64,000 bases of DNA from Ceriagrion tenellum. Taxonomy: Eukaryota > Arthropoda > Insecta > Odonata > Coenagrionidae. Location: positions 74,078,123 through 74,142,122 of the forward strand of contig OY720636.1 of the NCBI GenBank assembly GCA_963169105.1, in the 5' to 3' direction. Shown piece after piece: positions 40,736-53,425 of this stretch (positions within the stretch are counted from its first letter, which is position 1; each line of letters starts with the position of its first letter). The notes below the pieces were generated by a model, which saw only the letters and a list, made by a program, of their open reading frames with translations, did not search any database and was not told the DNA's origin. The translations under genes were made by a program, and so were the position numbers.

Positions 40736-41134
40736 ATGAATTAGAGGTGATGGATGATGGGTTGAGGGAAGCTGTATTTGGCCAGGCCAGATCCCTTTGC
40801 CAAATATATAGATAGGGAATTAAGGAAGTGATATCACTTCCCTAGAGCAGGAGTGGAAATGATATTAGAAAAAGTTGGAAATGACCTCTACTGTGGAGCA
40901 GGTGGTAACAGTGGGAAACCTGTCAGCCCAGTTCTCCAACTGTTGACTTGTGACTCAGTTTTGTTGCTAGAGGGCAGAACCAAGAGAGCTTGGGTGAGCT
41001 CCATGGCATTAGCTAGGCTTCTACTAGCCGCATTTCGAGGAAGACCTCACTGGCTCACATGAGACCTGAAGTGCAAGTAAGTAAATTTCAATTCTCCTAG
41101 TGTTAAGTAAGCAAAAATTTAATAGGTTCATAAG

Positions 41135-41935
41135 TTGAGATGGGCAATTCTGAAAATTACCGTGGAAGGTTTAGTAAATTACCATGATATTTTACGTAAT
41201 TTACTACAGTCCCTGAAAATTTTCATTTTCGATAGTATGTATTCACTTCTGTCTCACATATTTTTCACGCCAATATTTTTCAAACATGTTATAAGTAAAG
41301 TGTGTATATATTTCACACTATCTTTACAGTAACATAGACAAGTGCCACTCATTAGTGGTATATTTATGGGGCTATTGTTTTTATGGTTTGAATGAAAATT
41401 TCTCATACCAAACAAAAGAACCCCCACCCACCACTCACGTGGTCCCACATGGGTCTTCCAGATTCCTAGCCCAACTGCCATCCCTTTCCTCCCCCCCCCT
41501 GGTTTTCCCTCCTCACCTCCCCCTTTCTACTTTCCCCCAAACCCCTCTTGATATAACATCTGAAAAAAATTTTTTTGAGTTTGTACCTGATGATGACACC
41601 GCTGTGTCGAAACATGTTGCTCTAAGAAAATAAATCTGTGGAAGAAAACAAAGTTACTTTTCCATTTGTGGAATTCAACTTCCACATAGTTGAGCCTCAA
41701 ACTCTGGAACGTAAGAAGAACACCGAATGGCAAGTGGTCTGACATATTTGTCGTCAAATTTTCTTTATTTCTAGTGCATTTATATAACAATAGTAATGGT
41801 TATAGCAATTAAACACTCTTAGATTTTGGGTAACCCCTTCCCATTGCTATTGGATCTACATTAAAATCCTCTAATAGCTACTGATTGCAGAAAATTTATA
41901 CTTACTGGAATATTGCTGTAACCTACCCATCTCTA
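41135..41935. mobile_element. hAT-like MITE carrying a nested insertion
   Basis: The ends TTGAGATGGGCAATTCTG and, inverted, TAGAGATGGGTAGG match hAT termini. Flanks TTCATAAG (41127-41134) and CTCATAAG (41936-41943) are an 8-bp target duplication with one mismatch. The body shares blocks with the copy at 11504-12004 and is 300 bp longer, partly because of the hammerhead-headed repeat at 41581-41712. Confidence 0.65.
41581..41712 (+). repeat. Single-unit hammerhead-headed repeat
   Basis: CTGATGA (41587-41593) is followed by a GACAC-CGCT-GTGTC hairpin and GAAAC (41609-41613), ATGTTG, AAGAAAATAAATCTGTGG and a tail that ends TTGAGCCTCAAACTCTGGAA. It is colinear with one arm of the fold-back at 29605-29830 and shows the full unit length of about 130 bp. 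Confidence 0.7.
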
Positions 41936-42099
41936 CTCATAAGATCTTATGTTGTTGATATTGAAAACTAAAATTTTCTCTCTTGTAGGTTGTAGCAAAT
42001 GCTGATCTAAGGATAAGGGATATTTGTGCAAGATGGAGGGGTAGTGCTCTTGACTCCAGAATATTCATTATCGATTTTTAAAGAAAACTTCGATTAGGG

Positions 42100-42300
42100 A
42101 TTTTACAGTGGAGTCCTTCTTGGGGATAGTGGCTATGCCTGCCTACCATATATGCTGACTCAAGCGAGAGGCTGTTTGGGGTCTGGAAAATGAGGTTCCA
42201 AGCCCTTTACTGAGGGCTTACGGTCAACCTTGGCACTGGAAAAACGATGATAGTGGCTATGGCAGTCCTCCATAACCTGAAAATAGACTATAGGATGGGA
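42100..42300 (+). repeat. Possible tRNA-like SINE relic
   Basis: ATAGTGGCTATGCCTGCC and a downstream GAGGTTCCAAGCCC are spaced roughly like A and B boxes, but both are weak. Treat as a guess. Confidence 0.18.
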
Positions 42301-42309
42301 GGTAAGTGG

Positions 42310-44040
42310 TTATAGAGAGTAACTTAATCCCCTTGCTTCCTTCTAATCTAATTTTCACATGTTGAAACTATTTTGTGCACTGAATATACAATTGTAATCC
42401 TAATATCAGTGATCTTAATGATTGTAAATCCATGACCTGACAGTAATGAGTAACCTAGAATTGCACCATATGTTTAGATTGTGTTTAAGTGCAAAAATGA
42501 AAGCAAAGTCTTGATTACAATTAAACAGTGGATAAACTCAGGTATCTTTGAATGAGAATTATATTAGCATGATCTCCTACTAGGACTTCCATCTCAGGTT
42601 GTCTGATACGAATGACATTCTCTTATCAGTATTAACTATGTTACTCTGGCAAGGTGTTGGTGGTTTCATAAGCTATGGTTTTTGGGTCATTGCATGGTTA
42701 CCTGAAAAATTCACTTGTTACTGAAGGAAAGTGAGTAGAAGCTTATTTATATGTATATCATTGCAATGGATATTTAACTTGTTGTTAACTCCAATACAGA
42801 AGAGAATATAATTAGATCATAGTCATGAAGGTCCATATGTGGTGGTTCTCAACATTGATCATGTGAGGGGGTTTTTACTTTACAGTTACTTATTTGTAAG
42901 GTGAATGAAACTTGCTAACCCAGTTCCTAGCTGTGACATACATGGATTAGTTATGCTAAAGTAAAATAAATGCTTTGACAGTATAACGATTTAGTCTTAT
43001 GTTCAAGGTGCATTCCGTGCTTGGATGATTGGAAATGTTTTAAGTCTAAACTCTTTATCATTTTTGTGTTTTTTTTAAACAATGTATCCTCTTTGTGGTT
43101 TTATCTTATCATCTACTGTCTCTCAAAGCAGTCTATCATCCTCTCTATGAACCAATTTCATATTTAATAATAAGATAAGAAATTTAGTGAATATTGAGAC
43201 TGCAGTTCTCAGTTGAACATTTTATTATTAGCAGCTGTAGATAGCATAAATTAAATATTGCAATATTAATGGTGGAATAGCTGGAGGATATTTTGAATCC
43301 TTTCAGTGATTAATATGGAGAAATATATGCCACACCAGTATTGGAATCAACACATAGACTCTGCCTCAATTGCTGAAAGCTTATACAGGTGGAAAGCAGA
43401 ACGGGATATGAATTCAATGTGATAAATGAGTTTTACAGAATTCTTCTTAAAATTTGGTGTACTAATGCAGAACTATGAAGGATGATTTCGCTGGGCTACA
43501 AATGATTTTGAAAGTCAGAAATCCATCTATAAGTATATTTATTGAGCCGTGAAAAATGTTGTCATGACAATCCATTAATAGCTTTGAAAAAATTTCCATC
43601 TGGCTATTTAATACGAGTCATAAAAACCTTTTATTATTCATCAGTTGGAATTAATAATTAAAATGATGCACACTGAAGTGCTAATTTGCCGATAAAACTG
43701 ACTGTATCTTTTCACTTCAAAATATTGTGTAGTAATACTCTTCAATTTCAAAATACTGTGTAAAAATACTATGTACCATCGCTTTCGGCGAAAGAACTGC
43801 ATCCATGACACTTCCAGTTTCAAAAATACCTCCCACCTCTGAGAGAGGCGCCACTAACAGCCAGTAGTAAGGCAAATCCGGTGGCCAATTTCGATACTGA
43901 TTTCCCGGCTAAACTGCAATCTTTCAGGCAGGTGTTAACTTTCGCCGAAACTACTTTAAAAACTCTGAATTCCTTGATCTTTAATTTTGGAAGAAAATCT
44001 GCCACTAAAGGTTGAAAGTGACTGGGGTGTGAGGAGGCTA
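42310..44040. other. Intergenic stretch, nothing recognised
   Basis: AT-rich, short open frames only, no repeat ends noticed. Confidence 0.5.
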
Positions 44041-44044
44041 GGGG

Positions 44045-44108
44045 ATGCTCAAGGGCATGGTAGTACTAATATTAATACTACTGGTATTAGTACTACCATG
44101 CTCAAGGG
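44045..44108. repeat. Perfect 16-bp palindrome flanked by 11-bp direct repeats
   Basis: CATGGTAGTACTAATA (44056-44071) and its complement (44085-44100) enclose a 13-nt loop. ATGCTCAAGGG occurs on both sides (44045 and 44098), as if a tiny fold-back sequence had duplicated its target. Confidence 0.7.
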
Positions 44109-44878
44109 GTTCTAAAAGTGACACAAGGACACTGGTCAACAGTCAAGTGGGCCTGGGTTTTGCCCTATATTACCAGGGGAGGAAAATGAAATGTGTAAAG
44201 AGAATTCCTTAAGGTAGTTTTAGCGAGATAGTTCCCTAGTCATAATGGAGAATATATTCAAATTATACGTTTGAATTTTGGCAGCTGTCATACATAAAAT
44301 ATTGCAATATAAAAGGTGGAATGGGATAATTTTATTACTGCAATACTGAGTAATTAGATAAAAATATTTGTACATAGTCTTTAACTTGAATCATTTTTTT
44401 CATGCGACACGTTTAAAACTCCTCCACAAGAGAAGGTTTTTTGCGATTCTGAAAAATAACTGCGGCAACAATTTGATTAATTTTCAAAAATAATTGAGAA
44501 AACAAAAAAAATCCCCTGCGTGAATTTTCTGACGAGATCTATGAAATATAATTTCCTCATTTTTTAAAATAAGGCCTCTCTGGAGTGCATACACGTACCA
44601 TTTCTCATGTAAAAGAGAAGGTATTTGTCGTCAAAAATCTCGATAAGCAGTGCGGTAACGGACTGACTCTTTGGAATTTTTGGAAGGGTGACATATTTTT
44701 ATTTAAAATGAGACCAAATTCATCTATTTCTAGGTGAAATGATATTTCGCTCAAATTACCTTAATAATTACATTTCCAGCCATATATTTCCGCAAACAGG
44801 GCGCGAAGCGGGAAGGGAGGACTCTTTGTTCGAAAGATAAAAATATTTTATTTTTTGCCTTGGTTAATACTCACGCGA

Positions 44879-44917
44879 GGCCCTCCTGAAGGGGAATTTA
44901 TCCCCTTCAGGGGGGCC
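44879..44917. repeat. GC-rich hairpin
   Basis: GGCCCTCCTGAAGGGGA pairs with TCCCCTTCAGGGGGGCC (16 of 17) around a 5-nt ATTTA loop, in an otherwise AT-rich region. There is no T-run or neighbouring gene that would make it a terminator. Confidence 0.7.
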
Positions 44918-47900
44918 CTGCTGGGAGAGGAGAGGCGCGCGGCCGGAATAGGGACGAGGTAGGAAGTTGCTGCTTCCTGCCAAGGTTTTCCCTCACAGAT
45001 GCGTGGCTGCATAATTTTAGGAGTCTTGTTTTTTTTAATATGGGTGGCAACTTTTATTAGGAGTGATTTAAGTATACGCAATACTATAAAGAAATGACAA
45101 ACGAGTGGAAATATACTTTGAAATCATACGATGAAACGTTTGCTTGTTGTTTCCGCTGATAAATTGATGCGTGGGCATTTAAGAAAGTTTCACCGACTCG
45201 GGAAATTATTATAATTGACGAAACATGACGGATGGATGATTGTTCCTAAAATTTATAATTCTCAATTGAAGGTATAGCCTTAAGTGATATAACGGACGTA
45301 GTGAAGCTTCCCTGAAAGTGATGCGTGTGATGAATATCCGCGGGAATGAAAAAACGAGGATACAGAGACAGGAATAATATATTTCTCATTGGTTCATCCC
45401 TTTATCCAGGAAATCGCATGGTCTGCAGGTATAGTGAATGACATCTCGTAATCATCCAACACTCTACATGCTCATCACGATCGTCCCTTTGGAAGACTTG
45501 AAGATATAGTTAGAAATTGCATCTAAGCAAATTGATTTGCACGGGGAATAGAGACACGAATTTTCATCTTGATAGGCCAATGAGCACCACTTTTCTACCC
45601 GACCTGCAGCAATTTTTGGATCATATAACCAAACTAGTTGTTAATCTCTTGCGGTCCATCAAGGTTGGCAGCGCAAGGGAGAAGAGGACTTAAAGGTAGC
45701 CACAACCCTTGCAGTGAATCTTAATCCGTGCCTCGTTATCTTATGCTTTGATCATCTATTTGTGAAGTTATATAAGTCAGCCGCTGGAGCCTTTCATCCT
45801 CCGAAAATCGCCACTGAATTTTGGAAGCCAGGGACCCGATCGAGGTCCACGAATTAGCCCGGACAGCAAAAGGTCTGTGCTTGTATTTCCGGCATAGGCC
45901 GATTTTTTTCTGTTGGCATTTTCTACGTATTTCATCGCTATATTAGCGGCAGGCTCACATAACTTAAAAATTTAGGTCTTCCGGGTTTTCCTCCTCATTG
46001 GTCAACATTTTGGGCGTCGCATTCAGGTACTTCATGTGAGCGAAGTGAAGATGTAGGTTTTTGGCCGTCTAAAATACATCATTATAATGGTAAGGTCCGA
46101 TTGATATTAGTCGTCATATTTTTTGGTTTCCGCTCATCGATATACCGCCCTATGTGTCGTGGGCCAGGCATTCTGCTCATTTTTTTATTCCGAGATTTGG
46201 GACGTCTGCATTGAGTAACTCGGGGGAAGTGGTGACGAAGGTTTTTCTTTGTAGTCCACCCATGCTACTGATGCGCATTTCCACAGAGATTCTGGCCCCT
46301 AGGAGTAGAGAACGACGGTAAGACGGGCAGTGAGTGAGCAGTGGTCGTGGGGCATTAAGTACATTGCTGTCCGCCTCCTACTCAGATGCGTTTTTAGTGC
46401 TGGAAGGAAGATCGTCTGGCTAATACAAAGTACATATTAAGTTCAAGTCCACGCATTAATTCTTATTTCGGTGGACGTGCGACTTCATTTGCCGCGGGAA
46501 TGGATACCTTTCGCGAAGTAAATCGGAAAATACTGGAGAGAACTTCGTGCTTCGTTGACAGATGTACCGAGCCAACAGGAATAAAATACAACTGATAGGA
46601 CTGGGTTGGAAGGCGTTGGAGACGAACGCTCGTTGCGCACTGGAATCAGATTTATTGAGGAATTGAGATAAGTCGAGTTTCTGTACTACGCAAACGAGAT
46701 TTTTTCCACCCAGCGCTATGCCTGTATAACTGATGAAGTGAAGTGAAAAAAGTAAACGGTGCCGAATTAGTCGGAATCTTTCTTGCCACTCACTTATAGT
46801 AAATTTATTAAAGCTGCATATCACTAGCAAAAGACATCATTAGAGAGTTTTGAGCGATCTTCGTTTATGCATAGATTTGCGTAAAACTTTGTATACGTGC
46901 TTTTATTCGTAATGTGTGTAGATAAAAGTGAAAAAATTGCATGCAACCAACTAGGCTTGTTGACCGTATAATGCCATATTAACGCATATCCTCATGTCCC
47001 TGGGCGTATTCATATTTCGAAACAATTCGATTCCATACGTACAGATATGCTCCTAAACGCAATATATAACACAATACTCGTTATAAAAATGGTGGATGGG
47101 AAATATCAAAGTATCGTGTTGAAAACACGTATTTACGTATGATTTTTCCTTCAATTTTGAATTCCACGCCTTGAATCCAAGTCAAAACTGTGTTTTAATT
47201 TAGAGGGATTAAAAAATATATATAATTCTTGCACCATTAATATTCCAACATGCATGGGTATTTAAACAGATTTACTCAAAATGAGTGTTTTCCAAGAATT
47301 TTGTTCGACGCTCTTGAAAACATATTACATTGTGTACTTCATGACGCACGATTACCGATTCGATCACCATAAGATATAATTCGACTATGTCCATCTTCCA
47401 CGCCTCGCACGGTTGGTCGTGGGCTGGTGTCCAAAGTCCCCTGCCACACGCTTCCTTAGTGGTGCGTTGATAATATGAAGTTGCAGATGAAGCTAATATT
47501 CGAAGCTATCCGAAAAGCTTTCGCTCTGCGACTACTGGAAAAAATTGCTGTGAAATAAATCGGGGGTACGGAAGTTACCAAACGCGCAAATTTGGCTGTC
47601 ACTCGCTCTCTGTGTGAAAATATTGCAGGCGTACCCCACATTCATATTTCCCCAAAAGAAGTTCAGTCCTAAAAGCAGTTCAAATAGTAAAAATAATGCC
47701 CGAGTCGCCCTAATTTACCCGCTGTTGTTGAACCCTGCTATTTTTGAACAGAAGGAGGGAAGAATCTTTCCCCGAGTGGAGAATAACCTTGCATTCCGAT
47801 GCAGTTAGTAAAATGACGGCTATCGGGCATCATACTACCAGGATCTCGTGCTGTAGGAATTTGACATGATTGTCTCCTTGAAAAGGGGAAGGTGGTTTTC

Positions 47901-50900
47901 CCCGTTTCCCCTTCGCAAGACTGATGCGCAGAGGGATCCGAAGTATACTGCTGGTTGAGCTCAGTGAGGAAAGTTTCGCTGACTTCGCCATATCGAGGAA
48001 GGTGCCGTAACAGCTGAAAGGTATGATTGGTATTACTTCCCGTGTAAAAATATTTGCCCTCTTAAGTATTATTGGTGTATGTGAATGATGAACATCTGTT
48101 ACGAGTTAGCCGGATAATTTTTCTAGTCGGTTTCGTGAATTGATCTATGTATATGTGGCTGTGAAAACTAAGTGAATTACATCGCCTTTCATATGGTGGA
48201 CAGGGCCTCGTTGAATGCTTGCAGCTCACTACAGTGCTATAATTGTGAGAAAATACAACGATTTATTAAGTGAAAATGGAGGTTAAGGAAGTATACTCGT
48301 TGCGTCGATGCTGTCTCTATGACTTTGATGAACGAGAGATGAGTACACACTATCGGTTGATACAAAGTGAAATGAAAACGTAGGGAAAAGAACTGCCCGA
48401 GTAATTCATCAATTCGTTAATGCTTGTGTTACTTTATCTCACCTTGCTCAAAGACGAGCTAGGGAAGGCATTTTACCCAATGGTGGCGAGACAGCCAAGT
48501 AGGAAATGGATCCTAGTAAGCAAGCTCATGACTCAGGCAATGTCATTCTTGTTTTTAGTGTGCCAGCTGTTTTCTTTTCAACTGACCGAATACAATGAGG
48601 GCTGAAGTAAATGTATCCACGCGCGATTCTTAAGCGACAAAAAAGAGAAAATTATATCATGTGACTACTAATATTATAATATTCTAATTGCAAAATTTTA
48701 ACTTGTAACGAGAGATTTCCTGTTGCTAGCTTAGAAAATGGGCTTTATGAGGCTGAGCTTCGATTTTCATGAGTCATTGAATACGTATTCCGATAACGAT
48801 TTTGTAGGCAGATGAGTAATACTTTTCTGAAATAAATTCTACTATGCGCAGACTAATTTCATTCGCATATTATATTTGTAAAACCGTCTAGTTTTGATGA
48901 GCGGAATATATTTAACTATTAAATATGTTGTTTGTGGTACTTGAGCTTGTATTGTGACATTTCCTTGCAATTTTATTCTTGTTGTGGAATTTTCTAACTA
49001 ATGCTACGGTTGGGTATGCAATATTTCCGAGATTTTCAAGTAAAAGCAAATAAAAGTACAAATAATTCATTGTATATTGGACATTTTTGAGATTGTCAAC
49101 AGGCCGTAGAAGTCGAGCTTTACATTTGGCAATGATGGCTCTAGCATTCATTTGTTGCAATTGTTCATTTTGGTATTCATTATAAACTGATGGAGTCTAA
49201 TGTCATCTTTATCAACGTTCTCCTGCACTGTAATGTTCCTTAACTTCTGTACCTTATCAATAATACGTCCCCACAGTTTAAGAATCATTAGTGTTGGTAT
49301 CAAATTCAGTCTGAGTGTACACATAGCGCTGCATTACTCCTTCAATTTGAAGAGAAGTGCAAATAGTGGAGTGTTCTAGGAGACAAGAAGTTGTAATGAA
49401 TTTTTAAATGAATACACGACCGTTTAAATGCAAGTCCACTTCATTGTCTTTTAACGTGTTACAGTTCAGCTGATTGTGGCGGCGGTCTTGAATTTGTGCG
49501 GCCTTCAGAAATTCTGGCGATGAGTTTGCAGAAAAGCGTGATTGTGTACTACAGTGAGTAGATTCTCTTGACTTGGGCATCGAATCCTATTTACCTATCA
49601 TTTTAAATTTATAATAATGACAATTTACTTGTACCTATACTTAATTATCATGTAAAGTACGGACGTAGCTCGTGATATTTCATATTAAGGTGTGTAACCA
49701 AACCCATTTACATTCATAAGGTGAGATGATATCATTGCATTTAAGTAGCATGATTTATATAAAGAACATGTCGACATCCGAACTAAAGTATGGCACATAG
49801 AGTATTTGTGCCGCTTCACATACATCAATGACTTACTCTCCGTCAAGGTATTTTTCTACAGGGGCAAGAGAGATTCACGATTCGACAAAAATGCATTTAG
49901 AACGATTGCGTTCCTTAGCTAGTTCAACTCGTTATATAATGTATCGAAAGTGTGTCCAGTGTAGCATTTTTGCAGTTGAATAGTTTTGCTCAATAGGTCA
50001 TCGCGATTTTATGAGAGCCATTGGAGATCCATTTCAGGCTAAGTTATGATACCTGCACACAATGAACGAAATATTTTTTTTGTTTCTTGTAAATTGTTTT
50101 TTTCTGTGACGGAAAAGGTTGCGCTGTTGTAACTAATAATCCTAGCGGAGAGTTTCAATTTATGATCACATGAAAGTGAAAGCTCATCATGAAGCGGATA
50201 CTAAGACTTCCACGCCACATGTAGAGGGTGTTACGAAAGGATATAAACGGGGATGTAAATATTTGGCACTTACGAGTTACTATAACCATAGCTGCATTTT
50301 TTTACTTGAAAACGATGGGAACATTTAGCGGTTACCTTAGATTTTGCTTGCTGGCATTGTAAAACTGACACGTTTACCAATCCCATGGCGTATTTATACC
50401 CTACTGACAATTAGCCTCAATTTCCATTATTCGCATTCAATGTTTGGTGAATTCTTATTTGGTGTTTTCACGAGGAGTAGCTCTGTGCGATTTCGAGAGC
50501 AGTGGGCAGAGGCTGTTGGTTCGTTCGAATGCGAGCGGTATTTTTGTGCTTGTCACTGGGGTTTCACTGGTACCAAAATGCCGAACAGGATAGGTACATT
50601 AGAATATTTTGAATAATAAAAACTATCAGTTTTATTTCATTATCATAATATGAAGAACATCGGTTTTATTTATCGGCACAAAGGGTAAAGGGGCTTACAA
50701 TGGATACGTACTACGTAATCTCGTTCGGTTGTATTTTAATCACCCCAGGGTTCTAAAAGGGAAATTATACCTCGGTTCAAGAATGACCTTGTGAGAATTC
50801 CGAGTGAGTATTTCCTGGACATAACTGGTGAATAATATGCTCGGGTCATTTCGTGACTGGGTTAGGTGACTTGGGTCTTCTGTTACTATTACGAACGGGG

Positions 50901-52060
50901 AGAATAATTGGAATGGGTCATATCTTGTCCTTCAAGGCCTGTGTTTCGTTCCTTTTTGAGAGACATGCTACTGTCATGCTGTGTCAACTCGCCTGTGGAG
51001 AAGCGACGGAAAAGTTATTTGGCTCACGTTAATTTTTTTAAATGTATGGGATGTGTTCTCGAATCGGTTTTTTGACGGATCTGAGTGGGGTATATGACAG
51101 TTATAGAGTTGCTGTTGAATCTCGGGAGCCATTCAGGACATCATTTGACCAGTTTGAGCCCCACTCCACTGGGTGTGAAATGAATTCTCCCATTTGAGTG
51201 GGAGGGTCGAAGGAAGGGGAAGCACTGAGAAAAAGTTATGGTTGCGAAGGATTCCTTGTTCGCTTGCTAGTCGACCGCAGAGGTTGTGGATATATTGAAT
51301 GAAATAAACTATTGAGGTTTTCCCTTGGAGTAGAATCGTATTCAGCATTCGGGTAATAATTTTAGATATTTCACAAAAACATCATTAAAAACGGAATGGA
51401 ACACGTCCGGGTAGTCGATGACATAGCGTCATTCTCAGTATTCTTTGTCTTCGTATATATGTGCGTACAAAACGGCACATTCAAGGCCAAGAGAAAAGTG
51501 GAGGAAATTTGCCTTTTCATGTGATAAATGAACTTTCTCAAGGTGGAGTGGGAATGACGCCCCAAGGGCATTCGGGGGGTGACGAAGTCCGGACGTTCTA
51601 GTGATAAGATCGGTTGCTTACACCTTTACACATTTTTGGATATATCATCAGGTGTCAGTCCCTTGCTTCGTAGTGTGATGCATCTTGAATGAAATTACCT
51701 TCATTTCGACTTAGAAGAGTCTCCTTAAAGGCCGCACATTTTTTTAAATTTGGGCAAGAATCGTGAGGAATACCGCCCGTCACCATGCAATGTTGGACTT
51801 CTACCTTGTAGAATAGTACATTAAGCCGGGGTGAAAGGCTAAACAGTAAACTTCTCATTATTTACTTTTTAATCCATGTTCATATTCGCCAATATGCATA
51901 TGGGTGTCGAATTCACACTGCAACATACACGTAAGTAATCGTTTCAACATTTCATCCACCCAAAATCGTCACGTGTATCTTTGAGTTACAACATACGATA
52001 TGTAACACTAAGTACACACGCGTTCAACTTTTTTCTTCGTTTCATATTCATTAAATAATC
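44918..52060. other. Intergenic stretch, no gene recognised
   Basis: Seven kilobases with only short frames. The longest (46456-46830, minus, 124 codons) shows no recognisable domain. A fragment at 47423-47455 repeats sequence from intron 3. Confidence 0.45.
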
Positions 52061-52070
52061 GACACAGAGA

Positions 52071-52544
52071 TTAAATAAATAACAACGAGACTAATAAAGC
52101 CTTTACAAAATATATTGCGCGCGTCATCAATTCTATTATTAAAAGTTTAGTAGGGTTTGTTGAAAGTGTATTTAGATATGTTGAAAAACTTCTGATTGAT
52201 GAGTCCATGTTAATTACTTTTCCTCTTTCGTTGTCCATTGCAGGATGACGGCCGGTGTTGAACGTGGCATTTACTCTTCGTGAAGGGACAGCTTGTACCC
52301 TGTACGACAGTGTATGTAAATCAGTAGGCTGGTAAGCCCATGGCCATGGTGAATTAAAAGGTGTACGATAAAACAGGTGCTCCCCATGAAACTGCCAGAA
52401 CTTGGTGGAAAAGCCTGGAAAAAAGGTCTGACCTATACCCATGAGAGTAAAAAAATTTCTTATGGTTTGAGAAGTGAGCTCACGGGGGTAAAGAAGCCCT
52501 TGAGATGTGCACATTAATGGGCGTTGCGTGGATAAGAAATTCAC
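52071..52544 (-). CDS. Unrecognised 157-codon ORF
   Basis: It is the longest open frame between the ATPase gene and the palindrome. It contains aromatic-rich pieces (STKFWQFHGEHLFYRTPFNS) and ends in a hydrophobic stretch (YFVKALLVSLLFI). No family is recognised, no splice partners were found and codon use is unremarkable, so it may be chance or a repeat. Confidence 0.15.
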   Translation of the reverse strand: MNFLSTQRPLMCTSQGLLYPRELTSQTIRNFFTLMGIGQTFFPGFSTKFWQFHGEHLFYRTPFNSPWPWAYQPTDLHTLSYRVQAVPSRRVNATFNTGRHPAMDNERGKVINMDSSIRSFSTYLNTLSTNPTKLLIIELMTRAIYFVKALLVSLLFI

Positions 52545-52752
52545 GAAAAAAATATGGCAAAGAAAATTCTTTACACTGGTTTAAAAACGCGCAATAAAAC
52601 TGGTGGTAAAAACAAGGTGCATTGCAATGGAACTCACGTATGAATGAGCTATATGAGCTCTAGGTAAAACTCAATACAAATACAACCTCAAAGAGGCAGG
52701 ATTAAATGTGTTATTAGAAATATGGTTATGGTACCAAAATATATTTTAAGAA

Positions 52753-53262
52753 ATGTGTGTGTGGTGTGCTTGCCTGTTTTATGTTTGTGAACTAACTCGT
52801 TCTCCACACAGAAGGAAGACTTGGCAACAACCAGCGAATGAAGAGATGAAGACATCGAAAGGCCTTGAAGATTCATCACGGATAAATATTGAGTGCGTAG
52901 GAGGATCAGATGCGATTTGGCTTTGGGCCATTAGGGCCATGGAATACTATGTGCCGCTAAAGGATAGGCCGAGTGTACTTTATTGCGATTGCGTTCGTGT
53001 ACTAACCAGTTCTCTTTGCAGGCTATCTTCACCGCTGGACCAAGAGACCTGAAGAATGAAGACTTGAATTGACGAGGACATGCCCTTGAAGCTGGAAGAA
53101 TACAGAAGATTTAGCTTAGCCTTGGGCCATTAGGGCCTTGAATTACTTTGAGTCGTTTAAGGATAGGCCGAGTGTTATTATTGTTTAAGGATAAGCCGAG
53201 CATTGTTTATTGTGATTGTATTTGTGCACTAACCCGCTCTCCACGCAGGTTCACACAACAGG
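52753..53262 (+). repeat. Tandem module with three branch-point/3' splice-site-like signals
   Basis: GAACTAACTCGTTCTCCACACAG ending at 52811, TACTAACCAGTTCTCTTTGCAG ending at 53021 and GCACTAACCCGCTCTCCACGCAG ending at 53248 are diverged copies 210 and 227 bp apart (given in parts: CTAAC box, pyrimidines, CAG). Between them CTTGGGCCATTAGGGCC (twice) and AAGGATAGGCCGAGTGT (twice, with a partial third) confirm a tandem duplication. Each looks like a complete branch point plus acceptor. Confidence 0.6.
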
Positions 53263-53425
53263 CATATGTCACCATCGTAAAGTCGGAGCGGCCCCTTTCC
53301 CCGAAAATTCAACGTCGCTTCAATGTCAACTTAGTCAATGTCCACTCCACTGCGTGGAAAAGTTGGTTGAAATGGTGCAAGGCTATAACCATTTCATGTG
53401 AAGATGACGACAGTTTTCAGAGGAG
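53249..53425 (+). CDS. Candidate internal exon of an unknown gene (left of and at the palindrome edge)
   Basis: It follows the third acceptor-like signal and ends at AGGAG|GTACGT. Its frame is open for 59 codons (QQAYVTIVKSERPLSPKIQR ... ISCEDDDSFQRR) and its exit phase matches the next candidate exon at 54745. The protein is not recognised. It is more GC-rich than neighbours. Its mirror would fall just beyond the window end. Confidence 0.3.

Noticed and set aside
40853..41062. 69-codon frame next to the SINE as a gene
   Set aside because: Short, no homology, and lies in sequence that looks like repeat remnant.
46456..46830. 124-codon minus-strand ORF as a gene
   Set aside because: No family resemblance, no promoter or splice context; lengths like this are expected by chance in 64 kb.
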